The notes under the pieces: model-generated | Database searches by the model: none | Seen by the model: only the letters and a program-made list of their open reading frames with translations | What the model was told of the DNA's origin: nothing | Shown here: positions 1 to 3,534 of the stretch, piece after piece | Position numbering within the stretch: position 1 is the first letter of the stretch | Layout: each line of letters starts with the position of its first letter | Assembly: GCA_030594505.1 (NCBI GenBank) | Contig: JAUVFC010000100.1 | Location: forward strand, 1 to 6,420 | Direction: 5' to 3' | Source of the DNA: Desulfobacterales bacterium | GTDB lineage: Bacteria > Desulfobacterota > Desulfobacteria > Desulfobacterales > C00003106 | DNA length: 6,420 bases | Position numbers and translations under genes: made by a program

Positions 1-18
1 AACAAAAACCCCTCTTTT

Positions 19-140
19 TGTCATTTCGACCGAGCCGACTTCGCCATAGTAGCCTCGGCTACGATGGCTGAAAGGGAGAAATCTAAAAGTTTAAGTATTT
101 TCCATGGGATAAAAGATTTCTCGCTACGCTCGAAATGACA
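19..140. repeat. Dispersed palindromic repeat, copy 1 (TGTCATTTCGA family)
   Basis: Outer arms TGTCATTTCGA (19-29) and TCGAAATGACA (130-140) are perfect inverted repeats. Inner arms GAGAAATCT (76-84) and AGATTTCTC (114-122) form a second, nested pair. Between the left outer and left inner arms sits another imperfect palindrome, GCCATAGTAGCC (43-54) against GGCTACGATGGC (57-68), with one mismatch. The same outer and inner arms recur at 735-817, so this is a repeat family and not a lone hairpin. It lies just downstream of the usp gene that ends at 165 and could fold at its mRNA 3' end, but no T-run follows, so I do not call a terminator. Positions 1-164 hold no gene that I can see. Confidence 0.8.
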
Positions 141-164
141 TTTTTGATAGTTTTCGGTCAGACA

Positions 165-614
165 CTACCTGACAAAGACAATACTACTGCTCGCCTTATT
201 AAATACTTTTTCCGGCAGGTTATACGATTCAAAACGCGATCTCCAATCGGCAAGCAATCTGGAGCCAATGACAACCAGATCGTACCCGCCCTCTTCCATT
301 TCCTGTAAAATCTCTTCTTCAGGACTGCCGTACCGCATCTTTTTGGTTACCTTAACCTTTTGGTCACAGGCCTTGTCACCAAATTCCTTTAATGCCTTAT
401 TACCTTCCTCATGTAAGGTTTTGTCTATGTAATCACGGTATTCATCTCTCCCAACAGCATATATCTCCGTGGCAAATTTTTTTAAGAACGGATTTATAAC
501 ATAAAGCGAACATATGATAGCTCCCGTACTTCTTGCTATACCCACGGCAAAGTCTTCGGCCTTTGCGGTTTGCTCCTCACCATCGGTGCAGAGCAGTATT
601 TTCCGTATCTTCAT
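165..614 (-). CDS. Universal stress protein (UspA family), divergent, 149 aa
   Basis: A UspA-fold cytoplasmic protein; family members bind ATP or act as non-nucleotide-binding stress regulators. It opens with the usual first strand and Asp (MKIRKILLCTDG, D11) and carries the mid-protein motif RYGSPEEEI (residues 94-102) and the strand YDLVVIGS (111-118). The family nucleotide motif G-2x-G-9x-G-S is degraded: G117 is present, but the second Gly is L120 and the terminal Gly-Ser is S130-Y131. I therefore infer weak or no ATP binding. The C-terminus SSSIVFVR matches the usual last strand. The frame stays open 38 codons further upstream (to 728), but that stretch reads through inverted repeats and has no homology to the Usp start. 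The ATG at 614 has a weak AAGAGA Shine-Dalgarno 6 nt upstream. It is the last gene of the minus-strand cluster, 284 nt behind the transporter, so it may need its own promoter. Confidence 0.88.
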   Translation of the reverse strand: MKIRKILLCTDGEEQTAKAEDFAVGIARSTGAIICSLYVINPFLKKFATEIYAVGRDEYRDYIDKTLHEEGNKALKEFGDKACDQKVKVTKKMRYGSPEEEILQEMEEGGYDLVVIGSRLLADWRSRFESYNLPEKVFNKASSSIVFVR

Positions 615-626
615 TACTAATCTCTT

Positions 627-645
627 GACGGTTTCGTAAAAAGTC
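627..645 (-). repeat. Short dispersed repeat GACTTTTTACGAAACCRTC, copy by the usp start
   Basis: The plus strand reads GACGGTTTCGTAAAAAGTC, one base from the consensus GATGGTTTCGTAAAAAGTC seen at 708-726. It is flanked by CTCTTGA, which also occurs beside the copies at 3097 and 882. On the minus strand it lies in the leader of the usp gene starting at 614, and the flank includes the weak Shine-Dalgarno. Together with the other copies it belongs to a repeat family of at least eight members in this window. Confidence 0.8.
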
Positions 646-663
646 AATTTTGTGAACGACATT

Positions 664-690
664 GAGCAATTTTGAATCCCAAAATTGCTC
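664..690. repeat. Perfect 11-bp hairpin in the transporter-usp gap
   Basis: GAGCAATTTTG (664-674) and CAAAATTGCTC (680-690) are perfectly complementary around a 5-nt loop. No T-run follows on either strand, so it is not a standard intrinsic terminator. It lies between the transporter and the last usp gene and could stabilise or end the transporter message. Its role is unknown. Confidence 0.6.
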
Positions 691-707
691 ACGAAGAGAG
701 CAAGATT

Positions 708-849
708 GATGGTTTCGTAAAAAGTCACAATAGCTTGTCATTTCGAGCGAAGCGAGAAATCTTTGTCCTGTAATATACTGGAAATATAAGATTTCTCCCC
801 TGCGGTCGAAATGACAAATTCGTTGAATCCGACTTTTTACGAAACCATC
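708..849. repeat. Nested composite palindrome (repeat within repeat)
   Basis: The outer arms GATGGTTTCGTAAAAAGTC (708-726) and its exact complement (831-849) are a 19-bp perfect inverted pair. Inside them lies a complete copy of the other palindrome family at 735-817. The whole can fold as one long three-tier hairpin. The layout resembles a small non-autonomous element that either contains, or was invaded by, a second repeat. It contains no ORF of note. Positions 615-898 hold only these repeats and the 664-690 hairpin. Confidence 0.78.
735..817. repeat. Dispersed palindromic repeat, copy 2 (TGTCATTTCGA family)
   Basis: TTGTCATTTCGA (735-746) pairs with TCGAAATGACAA (806-817), and GAGAAATCTT (754-763) pairs with AAGATTTCTC (788-797). 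These are the same two arm pairs, in the same order, as at 19-140, with a shorter interior. The two copies bracket the usp gene at 165-614. Confidence 0.82.
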
Positions 850-900
850 AAGATTGACTTTTTACGAAATCATCATCTCTTGACTTCATAAGAAGTCATC
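831..900. repeat. Three tandem copies of the GACTTTTTACGAA repeat
   Basis: Direct copies begin at 831 (GACTTTTTACGAAACCATC), 856 (GACTTTTTACGAAATCATC) and 882 (GACTTCATAAGAAGTCATC), spaced 25 and 26 nt apart. The third is diverged, about 15 of 19 matches to the second, and has itself become a small palindrome (GACTTC-ATAA-GAAGTC). It overlaps the stop codon of the transporter (899-901). The regular spacing suggests either local duplication or repeated use of one site. Confidence 0.7.
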
Positions 901-2281
901 AGTGAACCTGGAACACGGCCGTCCCAAGGAGCATCACTATAACGGCTGAGAGTATAGCCTTAAAACTCGCGGCAAAAACGCCGATAACAAAGGCCTTGCC
1001 GCCCGCTTTCTTTAAATCGTCAAACGCTATATTCAAACCAACCCCTGCAAAACCTATGGCAAAAAATATCTTTAAGAATTGTTTCCCAAATATGTACTGG
1101 TGATCTTTTGTAAAGACCCCAAATTCATTTAAGGTTACCATCGCGAAGAATCCAAGGATAAACAGGGGAAATTTATCCATAATGACCTGCCATGTATTCA
1201 TTTTCTCTTCCCGTCCTTCTGCAGATGCCCCTTTGACTAAGTAAAACCATATACAATAAAGGACAACAAGCGGGATAAACCCAACCCTGACGATGTTAAT
1301 TATGTTTGCGGTCAACAATGAATCATGCCCGTACCATGAAGCGGCGGCAACAAGCTGGGCGGTATTCAGAATGGATGTCCCGACCCAGGCGCCAAAAACA
1401 GGTTCAGACATGCCAAGGGCCTTCCCTATGTACGGAAAAGTAAAGAGAGCCACCGTGCCAAAGAGGAGTAAAGTCCCAACAGCATAAAAGAAATCCCTCG
1501 GTTTTGCCTTCACGATCGGAGCAACCGCCACCGCGGCCGAAACGCCACAGACCCCTGTGCCGGCAGCCATTACCCCGATCAACCCATCGTCTTGTTTCAG
1601 CTTTCTCCCTATAACAGAGACAAGAACTACGGTGCCGAAAATAAATATTATTACTAGTAGAAGAGCGGCCAGGCCCACCTTAAACAAATTTGACCATACA
1701 TAATAGCCGCCAAGCAAGACAATGCCCGGCTTAATGATAGGTCTGGCAAGCACAGTGCCGGGTTTAAAGATATCCGGAATGCCGACTGTATTTCTTATAA
1801 GCATTCCACCCAAAAGGAGAACAGCTACATACGTGAGCTGAAACTGGATCATTTTTACGCCAAATTTGAACTTGAAAGGAATTTCATTGGTCGCTATCAA
1901 TAATTCGTAAACATCTTGTTTCAGGATATGGGGTTTCTTCGGCTTCTTCTTTAACTCGCCTTGCCCATAGAGGGCCAATTGCTCCTTATATTTTTCCGCA
2001 TGTTTTGCCTTGTATGCATCAAATGGAGACAGAGGCTCCTCAACTCGAGACTCGCCGGCCCTGGGTTTCTCAGCCACAGGGCCCGCAGGCACGGCTTCCT
2101 CAACCGGCGCTGTTCTGCCAACCCCCTCCGCGCTTGTCTTCAAAATCTTTTGACACTCTTTAAAATCTTTTTGCCACCCAGATATAGAATAGTTCCATTG
2201 AAGGGCTAACCAGCCTAAAATTACACACAGGATTAAACCTGGAATCGATTTTGCGAACCCACCTTGTGATGTTTCTGACAT
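899..2281 (-). CDS. YeiH/PSE-family putative sulfate exporter-type permease with extended N-terminus
   Basis: A polytopic inner-membrane protein of the Cons_hypoth698 (YeiH) family, annotated elsewhere as 'putative sulfate exporter'; the substrate is not shown by sequence. Family hallmarks are GTGVCGVSAAVAVAP (241-255), GAWVGTSILNTAQLVAA (297-313) and the C-terminal GVGLNIAFDDLKKAGGKA (413-430). I count about ten or eleven hydrophobic spans: 12-30, then about 147-163, 182-197, 201-225, 233-256, 264-285, 296-315, 327-349, 370-388, 402-419 and 429-456. At 460 residues it is about 100 longer than typical members (around 350). The excess is a Pro/Glu/Ala-rich and then Lys-rich hydrophilic segment at about 35-140, between the first span and the core. 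The start at 2281 has AAGGAGGG 7 nt upstream, which overlaps the stop of the preceding small gene. That arrangement indicates translational coupling. Confidence 0.85.
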   Translation of the reverse strand: MSETSQGGFAKSIPGLILCVILGWLALQWNYSISGWQKDFKECQKILKTSAEGVGRTAPVEEAVPAGPVAEKPRAGESRVEEPLSPFDAYKAKHAEKYKEQLALYGQGELKKKPKKPHILKQDVYELLIATNEIPFKFKFGVKMIQFQLTYVAVLLLGGMLIRNTVGIPDIFKPGTVLARPIIKPGIVLLGGYYVWSNLFKVGLAALLLVIIFIFGTVVLVSVIGRKLKQDDGLIGVMAAGTGVCGVSAAVAVAPIVKAKPRDFFYAVGTLLLFGTVALFTFPYIGKALGMSEPVFGAWVGTSILNTAQLVAAASWYGHDSLLTANIINIVRVGFIPLVVLYCIWFYLVKGASAEGREEKMNTWQVIMDKFPLFILGFFAMVTLNEFGVFTKDHQYIFGKQFLKIFFAIGFAGVGLNIAFDDLKKAGGKAFVIGVFAASFKAILSAVIVMLLGTAVFQVH

Positions 2282-2294
2282 CTATTCGCCCTCC

Positions 2295-2453
2295 TTAAAA
2301 AAATAGCGATGTAAATGTGTCTCTTGTTATAATTCCGGTCAAACCCAAAATCACGGTGACAGCGGATATAATGAGGACCCAGATATCTTCCTTCCTCTCA
2401 TCCGAAAATGTTTTTTTTGCCTTTTCTTCAAACTCTCCGGTTTCTCCTCCCAT
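2295..2453 (-). CDS. Small single-span membrane protein, 52 aa, coupled to the transporter
   Basis: I do not recognise a named family. The ORF starts at ATG 2451-2453 and ends at TAA 2295-2297. The first 23 residues are charged and soluble (MGGETGEFEEKAKKTFSDER, then KED). Residues 24-42 (IWVLIISAVTVILGLTGII) form one clear transmembrane helix, followed by a short tail ending TSLFF. Support for its being real is strong for its size: a near-perfect Shine-Dalgarno AGGAGGT (2459-2465) 5 nt before the ATG, and a stop 13 nt from the transporter start with the transporter's own ribosome site immediately after it. By position it is a plausible accessory subunit, or a folding or regulatory partner, of the YeiH-like permease. 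That role is inference. The plus-strand reading through here (2317-2568) is an antisense shadow. Confidence 0.8.
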   Translation of the reverse strand: MGGETGEFEEKAKKTFSDERKEDIWVLIISAVTVILGLTGIITRDTFTSLFF

Positions 2454-2458
2454 CTTAG

Positions 2459-2465
2459 ACCTCCT
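2459..2465 (-). promoter_or_regulatory. Shine-Dalgarno of the small membrane protein gene
   Basis: The minus strand reads AGGAGGT, then 5 nt, then ATG at 2453. This is close to the ideal anti-16S match and is the main reason for accepting the 52-codon gene. It lies 30 nt from the edge of the MITE-like element, which left the ribosome site intact. Confidence 0.75.
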
Positions 2466-2494
2466 ATACATTCAAAATTCCAAAATCATCATTT

Positions 2495-2638
2495 TGAGAC
2501 CTTTGCATAACGTGACATTTTTTCGTCAGGCAAGAAAGGTAAAAATTTTAACCGGAGGAATACATTAGGTATTTCGAGGATTAAAATTTGTAGCCTGACG
2601 CCGCATCACGGGAAAATGGCAGTTATGCAAAGGTCTCA
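2495..2638. mobile_element. MITE-like element of 144 bp with 17-bp perfect terminal inverted repeats
   Basis: TGAGACCTTTGCATAAC (2495-2511) and GTTATGCAAAGGTCTCA (2622-2638) are perfect inverted repeats. Further nested arms follow inward: CGTCAGGC (2524-2531) with GCCTGACG (2593-2600), AAATTTTAA (2543-2551) with TTAAAATTT (2581-2589), and AATAC (2559-2563) with GTATT (2569-2573). The whole element can fold into one long imperfect hairpin. It is non-coding, so any movement would need a transposase in trans. From memory the ends resemble IS5-like 'GAGACCTTTGCA' termini, but I cannot confirm this. Flanks read ATTTT on the left and TTTCA on the right; at most TTT is duplicated, so the target duplication is unclear. 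It sits between the usp gene and the small membrane gene and probably separates what was one transcription unit. Confidence 0.75.
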
Positions 2639-3055
2639 TTTCATGACAAGGACAGGGACTGTTGAATATTCTACCACTCTTGCAGTTACACTTCCAAGAA
2701 CCATTTTTTTAATTCCGTGTTTTCCATGAGATGCCACTACTATCATCTCAGCATTCTCTTTCTTTGCTGCTTCAATAATCACATCCGAGGGTCTACCCAT
2801 TTCAATCACATCTCTCCCACGCACACCGGCATCTTTTAGCATTTTTAGAGCGCTGCTAATAATACTTTTTGCCTCTTTGATCTGAATCTCCTTCACCACA
2901 TTACAATCAAGTTCTGTAACCCCTATGGGACAGAACTCTTCGATTGCGTATACCACTACCACTTCCATATCCTCTTTCTTCGCAAATTCTATAGCCTTCT
3001 CGAGCGCCTTGCGAGCGAATTCAGATCCGTCATCTCCTACAATTATTTTTTTCAT
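2636..3055 (-). CDS. Universal stress protein (UspA family), 139 aa
   Basis: A cytoplasmic UspA-fold protein of ordinary length. It opens MKKIIVGDDGSEFARKAL with the Asp pair D8-D9 that contacts nucleotide in ATP-binding members. It has the mid-protein MGRPSDVI motif (residues 86-93) and the C-terminal nucleotide motif. That motif is nearly complete: A108-S-H-G111, nine residues, then G121-S122, so only the first Gly of G-2x-G-9x-G-S is changed, to Ala. ATP binding is therefore plausible, unlike its partner at 165-614. The frame is open to 3118, but the ATG at 3055 has AGGGGGA 6 nt upstream and matches the family start. The stop codon TGA (2636-2638) is the first three bases of the MITE terminal repeat, yet the protein ends with the normal last strand VPVLVMK. 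It is the first gene of the minus-strand cluster and diverges from the Lon-like gene. Confidence 0.93.
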   Translation of the reverse strand: MKKIIVGDDGSEFARKALEKAIEFAKKEDMEVVVVYAIEEFCPIGVTELDCNVVKEIQIKEAKSIISSALKMLKDAGVRGRDVIEMGRPSDVIIEAAKKENAEMIVVASHGKHGIKKMVLGSVTARVVEYSTVPVLVMK

Positions 3056-3061
3056 CTCTGA

Positions 3062-3068
3062 TCCCCCT
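3062..3068 (-). promoter_or_regulatory. Shine-Dalgarno that fixes the usp start at 3055
   Basis: The minus strand reads AGGGGGA, 6 nt before the ATG at 3055. The upstream alternative at 3118 has no such site and begins within a dispersed repeat region, so the shorter 139-residue product is preferred. Confidence 0.7.
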
Positions 3069-3096
3069 GCTTGGGAAAGTAGTTTCAAATACTCTT

Positions 3097-3192
3097 GATG
3101 GCGTCGTAAAAAGTCCAATCTACTACGCCTTGTATATTGACCTTTTTACTTAGCCATCCTTTATCAAACTCAAGACTTTTTACGAAATCATC
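3097..3192. repeat. Converging copies of the GACTTTTTACGAA repeat upstream of usp
   Basis: GATGGCGTCGTAAAAAGTC (3097-3115) faces two copies in the opposite direction: a diverged one, GACCTTTTTACTTAGCCATC (3139-3158), and a well-kept one, GACTTTTTACGAAATCATC (3174-3192). The arrangement, one copy inward and then two outward, mirrors the layout at 627-900. The left copy again carries the CTCTTGA flank and lies 41 nt upstream of a usp start codon. Confidence 0.75.
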
Positions 3193-3329
3193 AACATTGA
3201 ATGTTGTATAAAATTTTGTGCTTCGGACAGCCTCCTAAGATAGTATGAAACTGTGCCAAATTATTTAAAATAAAATATATAATAACGGAAAACTCATTGT
3301 CAAATATTAAATGAAGACACAAAAAAGCT

Positions 3330-3357
3330 TTGACACTTCATGAATTAATTTAATAAT
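3330..3357 (+). promoter_or_regulatory. Predicted sigma70-like promoter for the Lon-like gene
   Basis: A perfect -35 TTGACA (3330-3335), a 16-bp spacer and AATAAT (3352-3357, five of six to TATAAT) face the gene starting at 3535. The start of transcription would fall near 3364, giving a leader of about 170 nt that includes the 3428-3486 palindrome. No heat-shock sigma32 pattern is evident. Confidence 0.55.
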
Positions 3358-3427
3358 CTAACATGTTATTTGCAACTACAGCACAGAAAAGAGACTTTCA
3401 AGAAAAGATTTTCGCCACCGGCAACAT

Positions 3428-3486
3428 AAGTAGCGCAGGGCTTTAGCCCTGCTATTGTTGCGCAGGGCTAAAGCCCTGCGCTACTT
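3428..3486. repeat. Palindrome with 25-bp perfect arms in the lon-like leader
   Basis: The arms 3428-3452 and 3462-3486 are exactly complementary over 25 bp around a 9-nt loop. Each arm also contains a near-palindrome (GCAGGGCTTTAGCCCTGC, and GCAGGGCTAAAGCCCTGC in the other arm), so either one tall hairpin or two short ones can form. The motif 'GCGCAGGGCTTTAGCCCTGC' is GC-rich, unlike its surroundings, which suggests a dispersed repeat and not a locally evolved regulator. It ends 48 nt before the start codon at 3535. Confidence 0.85.
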
Positions 3487-3534
3487 CCATATCCTAAACC
3501 ATCATTTTGAAAGATCTAAGTACACGGGGATGTA

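Larger units (their letters stand above)
3193..3534. other. Non-coding divergent region between usp and the Lon-like gene
   Basis: No credible ORF is present on either strand. From left to right it holds an AT-rich stretch (about 3258-3290), a sigma70-like promoter for the plus strand (3330-3357) and a long palindrome (3428-3486). A minus-strand TTGGCAC (3253-3259) looks like half of a sigma54 site but lacks the -12 GC. I could not identify a convincing promoter for the minus-strand cluster. Confidence 0.6.

Noticed and set aside
615..728. In-frame 38-codon extension of the usp gene at 165-614
   Set aside because: It reads through two dispersed repeats and a hairpin, lacks Usp similarity, and the family start motif begins at the ATG at 614.
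831..900. CRISPR-like tandem repeats
   Set aside because: There are three units with only 6-7 nt between them and drifting sequence; the 'spacers' are far too short, and inverted copies of the same unit occur nearby.
2317..2568. Plus-strand 83-codon ORF
   Set aside because: It is antisense to the small membrane protein and runs into the MITE-like element, with no ribosome site or recognisable domain.
3056..3118. In-frame extension of the usp gene at 2636-3055
   Set aside because: AGGGGGA lies 6 nt before the ATG at 3055, and the Usp fold begins exactly there; the extension starts in a repeat.
3242..3259. Possible sigma54 promoter (TTGGCAC on the minus strand) for the usp cluster
   Set aside because: The -24 half is good, but the -12 half reads CATAC and lacks the essential GC at the right spacing.
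3428..3486. CRISPR or attachment site
   Set aside because: There are two inverted arms only, with no direct repeats of constant length, no spacers and no integrase nearby.
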